Shown in pieces: positions 53,052-61,895 of a DNA stretch of 64,000 bases. The first letter of the stretch is position 1; each line of letters begins with the position of its first letter. The stretch is from NCBI GenBank assembly GCA_937136425.1, contig CAKZON010000069.1, positions 124,001-188,000 on the forward strand. Reading direction: 5' to 3'. Source of the DNA: an uncultured Crocinitomix sp. Lineage in GTDB: Bacteria > Bacteroidota > Bacteroidia > Flavobacteriales_D > Crocinitomicaceae. The notes under the pieces are model-generated. The model did no database searches, was not told where the DNA came from, and saw only the letters and a list, made by a program, of their open reading frames with translations. A program made the position numbers and the translations under genes.

Positions 53052-53636
53052 ATGAACATCACAAAAGAAACATTAGATCTAAAATTTCTATATCCAGAGC
53101 CGTTAATTAGAGATCATTCCTTTTTAGGCGAGGGCTCTGAGCTAGCTAATTGGCAGAATAAGTATTATAAGGAAGAACAGGTTGCTTCTGATTTTATTGA
53201 AGTGTGCTCGACAAATGATTTTATTTACCTCATTGTCTCTATTTTCAAAGAAAACTTTCCTTATTATATGCGGTTTTGTACATGCTTTGCAGCAAAAATA
53301 TATAGTAAAGGTAAAATAGATAGCACTGAAAGTACTTCTGAATTCTATAGAATGGATTTAGTTTATCATAAGATTAGTTATCATGTTGAAATGGAAACTT
53401 TAGCAGATGGATTTGAAGAAGAAAAGTCATTTGAAAAAGAGCTTTTGCTAGAGTTTAACTACACAATTTCTACAATTCCCATTGAACAAGCACTTGAAGG
53501 ATTAAAATATGAGAAAAGCGTTAACGAAGGAATTGTGAATTACGAAGTAGAAAATACCCCTATTCAAAGTATTTGTGTTGAAGGCAATTCGTTAACCTTA
53601 ATTACGAATCCAGCAATGTGGGTTAAGTATATTTAG
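53052..53636 (+). CDS. Immunity-like protein, paralogue family member 1
   Basis: A 194-residue acidic soluble protein starts MNITKETLDLKFLYPEP. Its C-terminal part (EGLKYEKSVNEGIVNYEVENTPIQSICVEGN ... LITNPAMWVKYI) aligns by eye with the next gene and with two broken copies downstream. Shared elements are an acidic-helix N-terminal half, an ExxKSV-type step and an ending P-I-x6-9-NPxxW. No enzyme motif is seen. Paralogous small acidic proteins directly after a polymorphic toxin are usually immunity proteins against related toxins. It was not recognised as a named family. Confidence 0.8.
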   Translation: MNITKETLDLKFLYPEPLIRDHSFLGEGSELANWQNKYYKEEQVASDFIEVCSTNDFIYLIVSIFKENFPYYMRFCTCFAAKIYSKGKIDSTESTSEFYRMDLVYHKISYHVEMETLADGFEEEKSFEKELLLEFNYTISTIPIEQALEGLKYEKSVNEGIVNYEVENTPIQSICVEGNSLTLITNPAMWVKYI

Positions 53637-53699
53637 ACAAAGTTTAATAAAAAGAGAAATCATGAGGAAATTTGACAATTTTAATAAAACGCTATTACA

Positions 53700-54263
53700 A
53701 TGAAACTTGATTTTTTATACTACCAACAAAAATACTTTTTGGATGGAAGCGACCCCATGAACGAAACCTTCTGGAATGACAAAATAAAGTTTTCTGAATT
53801 TTTGAATTCAGAAAAGCTTAGTATAATAATTCGTTTGCTAGTTATGGCATACAAAGAGAAATATTGCAACCCTTTAAGATGGGAAACCTCTTTGAGTAAA
53901 ATGTCGATACGTGAAGAACGACTTGAACCTCCATTTGCAATTACTGAAAACGACTTATATATGTCTGGTAAACAAATGTACCGTGATGATATTGAATATA
54001 TGATAACATATATGTACGAAATTGAAGATGACGAGAAAGGAGACTTTGACTATTTAAAAAAAATGGAAATCGTCTTTAATACGCCCCAGCCCAATATTGC
54101 ACCTGAAATTGAAGCCGAATTAGAAGATGTTGAATACCAAAAATCTGTAATGGACAGTACAACAATTTATTCATTTTCAGATTCACCAATTTTAGAAATA
54201 CGCCTGAGTTCAAAAGCTTTTGTTCTTATAATTAATCCGGACAAATGGGAAGGAAGATTCTAA
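53700..54263 (+). CDS. Immunity-like protein, paralogue family member 2
   Basis: The 187-residue protein starts MKLDFLYYQQKYFLDGSDP. It keeps the family layout: EEIGLNNP-like helices in front, DVEYQKSVMDSTTIYSFSDSPILEIRLSSKAF and the NPDKWEGRF end. It matches the preceding gene in the DSPI/NTPI, strand, NPxxW series. The gene is 63 bases downstream of family member 1 and on the same strand. It probably arose by tandem duplication of the array unit. It is strongly acidic, which fits neutralisation of a basic toxin domain. Confidence 0.8.
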   Translation: MKLDFLYYQQKYFLDGSDPMNETFWNDKIKFSEFLNSEKLSIIIRLLVMAYKEKYCNPLRWETSLSKMSIREERLEPPFAITENDLYMSGKQMYRDDIEYMITYMYEIEDDEKGDFDYLKKMEIVFNTPQPNIAPEIEAELEDVEYQKSVMDSTTIYSFSDSPILEIRLSSKAFVLIINPDKWEGRF

Positions 54264-54387
54264 AATGAAATGCCTAATACCCCAACCTTAATGGTGACTG
54301 ATTTGTTGCAAGAATAGATAAGGTTATACCTACACACTAGAATGGAATTATATTGACAAAAAATGGATAAAATAAAGGGTTTATGTG

Positions 54388-54894
54388 ATGGAATTCACGA
54401 ATGAAATAGTTGAATACATAAAATTGAATGGTCGCCAATTGAGTGGTGGAGCAGCTAGACAATCTAACTTTACGCAAGGTTTTCCTGAGAAGATAAAATC
54501 TTTTATGCTGAGATACGGCGGATTAGAAATAAAAAAATTTCATTCAGAGGGAGTAATTTCTAGAGAAGTAAATAAAATCATTTTTGATATTTCGTTAACA
54601 GAGGGTTTAGCAGAGGGATATGGCAAATTTTTATCAAAAAAACTATTCCCTATTGGAGTTTATATGCCCGAAGCTTACGAAATTGTTGTTGATGAAAATG
54701 AGTTTGTCTATTTATTAGGTGAATCATGTTTCTGTGCAGGCAAAAAACTATATGAAGGGATAGAAAGAATAATTAGAGCAGATGAACGCAACATGTTAGA
54801 ATTAGATCCTTCAAATGATACTCATCCTGTATGGCTGAAGTTGAATGAAAATGAAAGTATTCCTGTTAATATTGATTCTTATTTATTTATTTAA
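54388..54894 (+). CDS. SUKH-3-like immunity protein
   Basis: A 168-residue protein is started at the ATG at 54388. An upstream GTG directly before it is also possible. It shows FPEKIKSFMLRYGGLEIKKF, a Glu/Lys linker, then KKLFPIGVYMPEAYEIVVDENEFVYLLGESCFCAGKKLYEGIERII. The YGGL block and the later strand-turn-strand are typical of the SUKH-3 immunity family. SUKH proteins are a major group of immunity proteins for polymorphic toxins. It fits the array of immunity-like genes after the deaminase toxin. The match is by eye. Confidence 0.78.
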   Translation: MEFTNEIVEYIKLNGRQLSGGAARQSNFTQGFPEKIKSFMLRYGGLEIKKFHSEGVISREVNKIIFDISLTEGLAEGYGKFLSKKLFPIGVYMPEAYEIVVDENEFVYLLGESCFCAGKKLYEGIERIIRADERNMLELDPSNDTHPVWLKLNENESIPVNIDSYLFI

Positions 54895-54905
54895 TAAGTA
54901 AGATA

Positions 54906-54986
54906 GTAGAACTTCCACCTATTAGAATTAGCAAGAAACAGTTTAATTTTGTAACCAACCCTGCATATTGGAAACCATATTATTAA
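54906..54986 (+). pseudogene. C-terminal fragment of the immunity-like paralogue family
   Basis: In the frame from 54906 to the TAA at 54984-54986 the 26 codons read VELPPIRISKKQFNFVTNPA, then YWKPYY. It matches the end of the paralogues (TPIQ ... TLITNPAMW; SPIL ... LIINPDKW). No start or body precedes it; it follows 11 bases after the SUKH-3 gene stop in another frame. It is the leftover tail of a lost copy, probably from recombination. Confidence 0.75.
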
Positions 54987-55022
54987 GAACTAAAACACTC
55001 CTATTTTGAAGAAAAGTAAGCT

Positions 55023-55563
55023 ATGAATAGAGAAGATATAAACTTCGGCTTTTTGTGGGAAGATAAAAAGGGAATCGTTTTGGATGCTAAACATCCGTTT
55101 GATGAAAAATGGGATGATGAGTACATAAAATTTCGAAATTATGTAGAGAATGCATCCATTGAGGAGGTAATTTGGTTAATCATTTATTCTTATCGAGATA
55201 ATTTTCCAAGAGATTATTGGGCAACAGTCATGTCAAAAGGAATGCTTTCAAAGCATATCATTAAAAAAGGTAATTGATGGAAAGCACTTCATACATAAAG
55301 AAATTTCGCTTTATAAAGATTATGAAAAACCCGATCTAATTGGGTTTAGCTATGTATTTGAACGAATATTTCATTTTAACAAAACTCTTCCTCTCAAAAG
55401 GATAGTTGAAGACGCAATTTCAGAAAAAGAATATGCCAAAAAACAATTGGATAATAAAACCATTTATAAGGTTACGGACAGTCCTATTAGCTCAATATCA
55501 ATTACTGACAATGTCTTTGAATTGAAGGTTAACAAAAACAAATACAGAAGAAGGAATTATTAA
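55023..55563 (+). pseudogene. Immunity-like paralogue broken by a single-base frameshift
   Basis: The first frame from the ATG at 55023 gives MNREDINFGFLWEDKKGIVL and stops after 84 codons at IIKKGN. The following frame, read from 55270, gives KVIDGKHFIHKEISLYKDY, continues through EYAKKQLDNKTIYKVTDSPISSISIT, and ends NKYRRRNY at 55561-55563. Deleting one A from the six-A run at 55263-55268 joins them into one 180-residue protein of the same family. The C-terminus matches the others, though NPxxW has become NKNKY. It may be a real pseudogene, a slippage-controlled gene or an assembly error. Confidence 0.85.
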
Positions 55564-55578
55564 AGTTTATTCTAGACA

Positions 55579-55607
55579 ATTGCTTTTGCACGAAAGTGTC
55601 AAGCAAT
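55579..55607. repeat. Short inverted repeat after the immunity-like array
   Basis: ATTGCTT (55579-55585) and AAGCAAT (55601-55607) pair perfectly, and inside them CAC and GTG flank a GAAA tetraloop. No T-run follows on either side. It may be an RNA fold marking the end of the array. Confidence 0.45.
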
Positions 55608-55700
55608 GACAACCCCCAAAATAAGCTTTAACAAACTGTTTTTTAGATTTTTGAAAACAGATTGATTAACTTTACCTCAAACCTAACACCCAAAACAAGT

Positions 55701-56459
55701 ATGAATATGCCTCCCATTAAAACCATTGATGATGTTATTCATCAATTAGACATCATTATTGCTAATTCAGAAAAAGACAATAATCCGCTTGGATATTTTG
55801 CGGCGCTCTATAAAAAAGTAACCGTTAAAGTAAAGGAAGGGATTGCCAATAATTACTTTGATGATGGACCGCGAATGGAAAGACTAGACGTTGTTTTTGC
55901 TTCGCGCTATTTGGATGCTTATTTTGCTTATCAAAACAATGCTAAGGTCACTAAGTCATGGATTGTTGCTTTTGACAAGAGCAAAAAATATTGGCCCATT
56001 GTGCTACAACATTTGTTAATTGGCATTAACGCACATATTAATTTAGACCTTGGTATTGCCGCCGCGGAAATTTCAAAGGGTAAAAATCTTAATGATCTTA
56101 AGGGTGACTTTGATAAAATCAACGAAATTCTGTCCGACTTGGTGGCTGGCGTAGAAAAGGACCTCTCAGCAATTTGGCCAACCCTCAAAAAAATATTGAA
56201 GTGGACTGGATCTGTTGATGACTTTTTAATTGATTTTAGCATGAAGTTAGCCCGTGATGGTGCTTGGAAATTTGCACAAGAGGTTTTTAATGCTCCGCCA
56301 GATCAGTTGACGAAAATCATTACAGATCGTGATGTTAAAGTAGCCAATAATGCCAAAATTGTTTTTCCGAAAAACGTAATTATAAGGCTAATTTTAGGGA
56401 TTGTGCGCCTTGGTGAAAAAGGCACAGTTGCAGATAAAATTAAACAATTGAATGATTAG
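55701..56459 (+). CDS. DUF5995-like protein
   Basis: The start at 55701 is chosen as the first ATG near the real N-terminus; the frame extends back to a TTG at 55662. The 252-residue soluble protein carries DDVIHQLDIII, YFAALYKKVTVKVKEGI, DGPRMERLDVVFASRYLDAYFAYQ and the distinctive HLLIGINAHINLDLGIAAAEIS near residue 112. These match the DUF5995 family pattern, found in Bacteroidota and a few other phyla, function unknown. Helical content is high. It follows the immunity-like array but shows no toxin or immunity signature. The true start could also be the second ATG, 6 bases later. Confidence 0.78.
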   Translation: MNMPPIKTIDDVIHQLDIIIANSEKDNNPLGYFAALYKKVTVKVKEGIANNYFDDGPRMERLDVVFASRYLDAYFAYQNNAKVTKSWIVAFDKSKKYWPIVLQHLLIGINAHINLDLGIAAAEISKGKNLNDLKGDFDKINEILSDLVAGVEKDLSAIWPTLKKILKWTGSVDDFLIDFSMKLARDGAWKFAQEVFNAPPDQLTKIITDRDVKVANNAKIVFPKNVIIRLILGIVRLGEKGTVADKIKQLND

Positions 56460-56494
56460 TTTATTACAATAAATAGTAGTGTTTGCAAACGCCA

Positions 56495-57055
56495 CTAAAG
56501 AATTTCTTCATTTTCCCTATCGACAGAATAAACTTGCATTTGCTCATCACTTCCGATACCATAATCAGCCTTATTGCTTGACAAGAGTATTATTAAAAGC
56601 GTAATATCAAACACAAGTCCAATAAGTGAATACATCATAATTGCGGTCATAAACATACCGCCGCGCGTGGTAAAAAAGAAAACACAGGCAAGAGCGTTTA
56701 ACACTACAAATGCTATCAAAGCAAATTTTGCAAAATTGTAATTTGCAGGTGCCACACTCAATAGTTTAACACCGCCCATTATGTAAAAAATAGTTAGTAC
56801 TAGTCCCAAAATTCCGAATACAACCAACATTGTTACTTGTAGTTGTGTAAAACCAAACAAATTGCTAAACTCATTAATAACAACGTCATTATATGGGTTA
56901 TTATCCAGATGCGACAAATTATTCATTGCTATTGGAAAAGAATTAAAGAACATAGGCATTATCAATTTATAGATTTGATAAAAAATCCCTAATCCACCTA
57001 AGCAAATCATAATTATTCCAATGGCTTTTCCCCAACCTGGTGCTGTTTTTCTCAT
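56495..57055 (-). CDS. Membrane protein with four helices, unknown function
   Basis: A 186-residue protein has a basic start (MRKTAPGWGKAIGIIMICLG) and four hydrophobic stretches, around residues 10-32, 70-95, 104-125 and 135-155. A long loop after the first helix is Asn-rich (NNLSHLDNNPYNDVVINEF). The C-terminal tail is acidic (DRENEEIL). It is convergent with the DUF5995-like gene. No family is recognised, although short four-helix membrane proteins of this kind are common next to secreted proteins. Confidence 0.72.
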   Translation of the reverse strand: MRKTAPGWGKAIGIIMICLGGLGIFYQIYKLIMPMFFNSFPIAMNNLSHLDNNPYNDVVINEFSNLFGFTQLQVTMLVVFGILGLVLTIFYIMGGVKLLSVAPANYNFAKFALIAFVVLNALACVFFFTTRGGMFMTAIMMYSLIGLVFDITLLIILLSSNKADYGIGSDEQMQVYSVDRENEEIL

Positions 57056-57319
57056 CTACTATTCTTTTCGCTGAAATTAATGCTTTTATTTCATCTAACA
57101 TTTATTTGATTGTTATTAAATAAATGCCTTTAGACATGTATAATACAAACTGTTTCTGAAACGCTTATTTATATACACCCTACTGATATCAAGCATCTAA
57201 CAAGACCTAAAACGCATAATTATTGATTGAATGGTAGCTCACATTTATTGAATGTTCGAATCTGCATGTACTATCGCCCTAACTTGTATATATACAATTT
57301 AACTTAAAATCGTTTACGT

Positions 57320-59455
57320 ATGAAAAATATTTATGAATTATTTGTGACATTTTTTCTTGTGATGCTTTTTGCACCACAATTATTCGCTCAGGAGGGTGAC
57401 CCTGTAGGCTGCGGTTTACATAAAAAACTACCCGCCATTTATGAAGCATATCCAGGGCTTGAAAATGATCAAAAAGAACTGCTTGAGCGCAGTAAGAACT
57501 ATCGAGAAATCAGAGGGGGTGATCGTTCTGAAAACTACATTATTCCAGTAGTATTTCATGTCATTCATGAAAATGGTGATGAGAACATTTCTGATGCTCA
57601 AATTCTGGATCAAATGGCCATTTTAAATCGTGATTTCAGAAAATTAAATGCTGACACTGTTGAGATTATGGATGAATTTCAAGATTTAGCATCAGATACA
57701 AAAATTGAATTTCGTTTAGCGAATAAGGATCCTTTTGGAAATTGCACCAATGGAATTGAACATATATACTCGCACGAGACAAATATTGGAGACGACTTTT
57801 CGAAACTAAATCAATGGCCTCGCACACGTTATTTAAATGTGTGGATTGTTAATTCAATGGAGAGCGGTGTTGCTGGATATGCCTATTATCCTTCTGCCGT
57901 TTCGGGTGCATTATTTTTTGCAGACGGAATTATCATTTTAAATGAGTATATCGGAAGTATTGGAACAGGTTCAACCTACAATTCGCGCGCACTTACGCAT
58001 GAAATTGGACATTGGTTAAGTTTACCACATGTTTGGGGAAGTAACAATAATCCCGGAGTTGCTTGCGGAAATGATGGTATTGAAGACACTCCAATAACTG
58101 CTGGCCACACTTCATGCGTTTTAGTTGACACAGATGATTGTAATGACGGAATAGCTGAAAATATTCAAAACTATATGGAATATTCCTATTGCTCGCGCAT
58201 GTATACACATGGGCAAACAGATGTTATGACATTAACTTTAGAAACGCCACTTTCGGGCAGAAATAACTTACATACAGATGAAAACTTAACCAACGCCGGG
58301 TTAATTGATGAACCTGTTTTATGCACACCTCTGCCCGATTTTTATATCAATGGTGATATTGCTTGCCCAGGATCAGAAATTAAATACTTTCCTTCTGTTA
58401 CACGCGCAGGGGTTGATGAATACAGTTGGTATTTTCCAGGCGGAACTCCAACTTATTCAAGCGAAGCATCACCAACTGTAATATATGATACACCAGGTAT
58501 TTATGATGTGCAGTTGACGGTAACAAATGCTGCAGGATCTGAAACAACAACAAAATCAAGCTATACTCATATTCTTGGCGACTATTGGAAATACGAAGGT
58601 CCACATGCTGAAAATTTTGAAAATGATAACTTTGAAACAGACGGTTGGTATGCTTTCAACCCAGAAAATAATGATGTTGAATGGAGTTTAGTTGATTATG
58701 CAGGGCGTTCAGGTAACCAATGTATTGGGTTAGAATATTTCAGAGCTGATCCTGATCCAATTCTTTATCCAAGTTACTATTGGCGTATTGGAGGTACTAA
58801 AGATATTTTAATCTCTCCTTCATTTAATCTTTCTAATACTTCTGAATCTGTTTTAAGTTTTAGCTACATTTTTGCCACTACAAATGCTGGTATTTTCAGC
58901 CCTCAAGATTTGGAATTACGCATTTCTTACTGGAAAGATTGTGAATCTAGTTGGACCTTATTAGACAATATAAACGCAAATGATATGGTTTGCTCTGGAC
59001 ATCAAGAAAATGGTTTTGCACCTACTGCTGCTGACGATTGGCAAAATGTAACAATTAACTTACCTCCAGGAACTGAGACTAGCAATGTTCGCTTTAAAAT
59101 TGAATTTACAGCCACTGACTTTATGAATAATTTCTTCATTGACGATTTTAACGTGTCGGGCTTGCTTTCAACTAATGAAAACGATTTGATTTTACAAGAT
59201 GTTTCAATCTATCCTAACCCAGGTTCTGCTAACGAAAACATAACCCTGTCTTATTATTCTACTACTAGCAATCCTATGCAGGTTACTGTATTTGATATGC
59301 TTGGAAATCAAGTTTATTCTACCGTTTATAATTCAAACCTTGGCATGAACGAGCAAAACCTTGAATTAGGAAACACTGCTTTATCTAAAGGTATTTACAA
59401 TGTAATTTTGAATACAGAAGGTACAGTACTTACAAAAAGATTAGTTCTTAAGTAG
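57320..59455 (+). CDS. Secreted M43-family (cytophagalysin-type) metalloprotease with PKD and T9SS type A domains
   Basis: A 711-residue protein has a signal peptide (about 1-24, MKNIYELFVTFFLVMLFAPQ). The peptidase domain includes VVFHVIHENGDENISDAQI and the zinc site HEIGHWLSLPH at 227-237 (Glu228 catalytic, His227, His231 and His237 as ligands), followed by NYMEYSYCSRMYTHGQ with the Met-turn. A PKD-like domain (YSWYFPGGTPTYSSEA, TPGIYDVQLTVTNAAG) follows, then a MAM/CUB-like sandwich from about 420 to 610. The C-terminus is a T9SS type A domain (IYPNPGSANENITLSYY, LSKGIYNVIL, TKRLVLK). It likely digests extracellular protein. A strong terminator follows. Confidence 0.95.
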   Translation: MKNIYELFVTFFLVMLFAPQLFAQEGDPVGCGLHKKLPAIYEAYPGLENDQKELLERSKNYREIRGGDRSENYIIPVVFHVIHENGDENISDAQILDQMAILNRDFRKLNADTVEIMDEFQDLASDTKIEFRLANKDPFGNCTNGIEHIYSHETNIGDDFSKLNQWPRTRYLNVWIVNSMESGVAGYAYYPSAVSGALFFADGIIILNEYIGSIGTGSTYNSRALTHEIGHWLSLPHVWGSNNNPGVACGNDGIEDTPITAGHTSCVLVDTDDCNDGIAENIQNYMEYSYCSRMYTHGQTDVMTLTLETPLSGRNNLHTDENLTNAGLIDEPVLCTPLPDFYINGDIACPGSEIKYFPSVTRAGVDEYSWYFPGGTPTYSSEASPTVIYDTPGIYDVQLTVTNAAGSETTTKSSYTHILGDYWKYEGPHAENFENDNFETDGWYAFNPENNDVEWSLVDYAGRSGNQCIGLEYFRADPDPILYPSYYWRIGGTKDILISPSFNLSNTSESVLSFSYIFATTNAGIFSPQDLELRISYWKDCESSWTLLDNINANDMVCSGHQENGFAPTAADDWQNVTINLPPGTETSNVRFKIEFTATDFMNNFFIDDFNVSGLLSTNENDLILQDVSIYPNPGSANENITLSYYSTTSNPMQVTVFDMLGNQVYSTVYNSNLGMNEQNLELGNTALSKGIYNVILNTEGTVLTKRLVLK

Positions 59456-59476
59456 TTAATCTTTCTTTTTTTAATG

Positions 59477-59515
59477 AAACCCCGCACTCCTCCCTACTGG
59501 TTTGCGGGGTTTTTA
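59477..59515 (+). terminator. Intrinsic terminator of the M43 protease gene
   Basis: AAACCCCGCA and TGCGGGGTTT form a perfect 10-bp stem around a 16-base loop, followed by TTTATT. It lies about 22 bases after the protease stop. Confidence 0.9.
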
Positions 59516-59600
59516 TTACTACCTTTATAACTAACCTCATTCACAATAATTTAAAAGTTTAATCGTTCCTTATTAAAGACCTAAAACAACCTTTTTATAA

Positions 59601-61784
59601 GTGCATTTACGAATACTACATATTGCCTTATTATTATCGGTATTTCTATTGTTTGCTCCTACTGGTAATAGCCAAACGTTGTACAATACCAATTCCACTC
59701 CCGCAGGTTACGGAGAGAACCCAATTGGTTGGTTTAGTTTGTCTGCAACACCAGATGTATCCAATGTTAATGGTTGGTGGGGATTAACAGATTGGTATTA
59801 TCCCATTGATACTCCTCCAAACGGTGACTCTGTTTGGGTTACTGGTTATAGTAGTGAGAAAAGCGGAACTTACCTTACAGATTTGATCGTTGGGGTTGAA
59901 TATACGCTTAGTTTTTCTATGTCGGAATTATCTATTTATGCGGATGGCGGGTGGACAGGTGGTACTCTTAAGGTGGGTTTAGGTGATGAAAATTACCTTT
60001 TTCCTTTTACTGGTGGTTTAGATTTTGGGTGGACTTCGCAAACAATCACATTTAGCGCAACATCTTCATCCATGTTAATGTCTTTTGGGTATGAAATCCC
60101 AGTAAGTCATCAATGGAATGTTTCAATGGACAGTATCATCTTTGCTTGTGATACTTTGGAAACTCTTGTTTCTGCCAGTGAAATTTGTTTAGGTGATGAA
60201 GTAACCTTGTCTGCCTTATCTTTAAATGATGGAGAAATTAGCTGGGATGGCGGAATAATTAATGATGAATCATTTGCACCACCTGCAGGTACACATATAT
60301 ACACTGCAACAAGCGATTTTGAAGGAGACTGTATTGGAGTCGTTGAAATTATTGTCTATGAATATCCGGATTTTGAAATTTTGGTAGAAGACACAGAGCT
60401 ATGTGAAGGGGATTCTATTATTTTTTGGGTAGATGCAGACGGTGGAACATATGAATGGGATCCTGCTGAAATTATAATTGGATATCCATATTTTCCTGAG
60501 TTAGGCGAATCTGAAGTTGCACTAACCATTACAAAGGGTGTTTGCGAAACAACTGAGGTGGTTGAAATAACAGTTCATGAACCCCCAACAGTAAATGGTT
60601 TGGTAGACAATTCAACAATTTGTTTAGGAGAAACCATTGTATTTACAGGTGAAGGTGCAGATGCTTATACTTGGGATTCTGGCATAATTAACGGCGAACC
60701 TTATACTCCTTTAAGTCCAGGAATTTTTACTTATGTTGTAGAAGGTGAAGATGCCATTTCTGGTTGTACCAGCAGTGATTTTGTTTCAATAACAGTTTTT
60801 GATACACCAACTGTTATTGCAACTGCAGATGATGAGGAAGTTTGCGAGGGAGATCTCATAACACTTACTGGGATTGGTGCTTCAAGTTTTTCTTGGGATT
60901 TAGATATTACAGATGGAGTTGCTTTTGAACCTCCCGTTGGAGTTACTACTTATACAGTTATTGGAACAGATGAAAACGGTTGCCAGGCCAGCTCATCTAT
61001 TATTATTAATGTCATAGATTGCGATCCTATTTTTGCAGAATTTACTCTGCCAGAATTGGTTTGTTTAAACGATTGTATTTCAATTCAAGATGCAACAATA
61101 GGAGAGGTTGTTGAATGGGATTGGAATTTTGGATCAGCATTTGAGCCCAACACATCTAACATACAAAACCCAACTATTTGTGCAATTAATCCAGGTGTTT
61201 ATAACATTACCTTAACCTCAACCAGTATAGAAGGAGCAACAGCAACTATCAACAAAGAATTAATTGTACTTGCAACCCCATTAGTTAAAGCAAATAATGA
61301 TACGATTATAGAGTTTGGGGCCAGTCTTGATCTTGTTGCAACCAGTATTTCTTTGGGTGATTTTACATGGACTCCGTATGGCGAGGTAGAATGTTTTGAT
61401 TGCTCAATAACTAACGTTGCTCCAAATCAAACACAAACTTATATTGTTGAACTGATAGATTCTAATGGATGTAAAGGAAGTGATTCTGTTATGGTGATGG
61501 TTAACTTTACTGTTAGTGTTGGAGTTCCGACTGCTTTTTCACCTAATAACGACGGAAACAATGACGTTCTTTATGTTAAAGGCAATGGGCTTGAAGCTAT
61601 CCAATTCTCAATTTACAATCGTTATGGAGAACTCATCTTTGAAACTACTGATCAAAATATTGGATGGGATGGTACTTTTTTAAATCAAAAAGAAAACCCT
61701 GGGGTTTATACATGGGTGCTACATTGCACTACAGTTGACGGAAAACACAGTATCCTTAAAGGAAATACAACCTTGTTTCGATAA
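59601..61784 (+). CDS. Adhesin-like exported protein with Ig-like repeats and CHU_C (type B T9SS) C-terminus
   Basis: A 727-residue protein is read from a GTG at 59601 with a signal peptide (HLRILHIALLLSVFLLFAP). The N-terminal 170 residues resemble a carbohydrate-binding sandwich. They are followed by four or five Ig-like repeats sharing CEGD/CLGE and VTITVxxxP-type strands (SEICLGDEVTLSALS, DNSTICLGETIVFTG, DEEVCEGDLITLTGIGA). A PKD-like piece (VEWDWNFGSAFEPN) comes next. The C-terminal gliding-motility-associated CHU_C domain is clear (VGVPTAFSPNNDGNNDVLYV, FSIYNRYGELIFETTD, GWDGTFLNQKENPGVYTWVL). Proteins of this type are T9SS cargo exposed on the cell surface. Confidence 0.9.
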   Translation: MHLRILHIALLLSVFLLFAPTGNSQTLYNTNSTPAGYGENPIGWFSLSATPDVSNVNGWWGLTDWYYPIDTPPNGDSVWVTGYSSEKSGTYLTDLIVGVEYTLSFSMSELSIYADGGWTGGTLKVGLGDENYLFPFTGGLDFGWTSQTITFSATSSSMLMSFGYEIPVSHQWNVSMDSIIFACDTLETLVSASEICLGDEVTLSALSLNDGEISWDGGIINDESFAPPAGTHIYTATSDFEGDCIGVVEIIVYEYPDFEILVEDTELCEGDSIIFWVDADGGTYEWDPAEIIIGYPYFPELGESEVALTITKGVCETTEVVEITVHEPPTVNGLVDNSTICLGETIVFTGEGADAYTWDSGIINGEPYTPLSPGIFTYVVEGEDAISGCTSSDFVSITVFDTPTVIATADDEEVCEGDLITLTGIGASSFSWDLDITDGVAFEPPVGVTTYTVIGTDENGCQASSSIIINVIDCDPIFAEFTLPELVCLNDCISIQDATIGEVVEWDWNFGSAFEPNTSNIQNPTICAINPGVYNITLTSTSIEGATATINKELIVLATPLVKANNDTIIEFGASLDLVATSISLGDFTWTPYGEVECFDCSITNVAPNQTQTYIVELIDSNGCKGSDSVMVMVNFTVSVGVPTAFSPNNDGNNDVLYVKGNGLEAIQFSIYNRYGELIFETTDQNIGWDGTFLNQKENPGVYTWVLHCTTVDGKHSILKGNTTLFR

Positions 61785-61785
61785 A

Positions 61786-61811
61786 TAGAGGTTTATTGTT
61801 TTCATCCTCTA
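61786..61811 (+). terminator. Weak terminator-like hairpin after the CHU_C gene
   Basis: TAGAGG and CCTCTA pair around a 14-base loop; a T-rich stretch (ATTTTTACTTTTTTT) starts seven bases later. The stem is short and the T-run delayed, so efficiency is uncertain. Confidence 0.4.
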
Positions 61812-61895
61812 AATAACCATTTTTACTTTTTTTAACATTTTCATGCGAACTTTATTGATGATCTTGTGTATTACGGAAAATCAAATCTTAGAACA

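Noticed and set aside
53664-53702. Tiny frame beginning ATGAGGAAATTTGAC between the first two immunity-like genes
   Set aside because: It is only 13 codons, has no motif and ends in the next gene start; probably chance.
46367-55563. Mobile element or prophage borders around the toxin island
   Set aside because: No integrase, transposase, tRNA, or direct repeats were seen at the edges, and base composition by eye is not different from the neighbours.
57284-57297. 14-base palindrome TTGTATATATACAA upstream of the M43 protease gene
   Set aside because: The core is simple alternating TA in AT-rich DNA, so chance symmetry is likely. No second copy or regulator supports a binding site.
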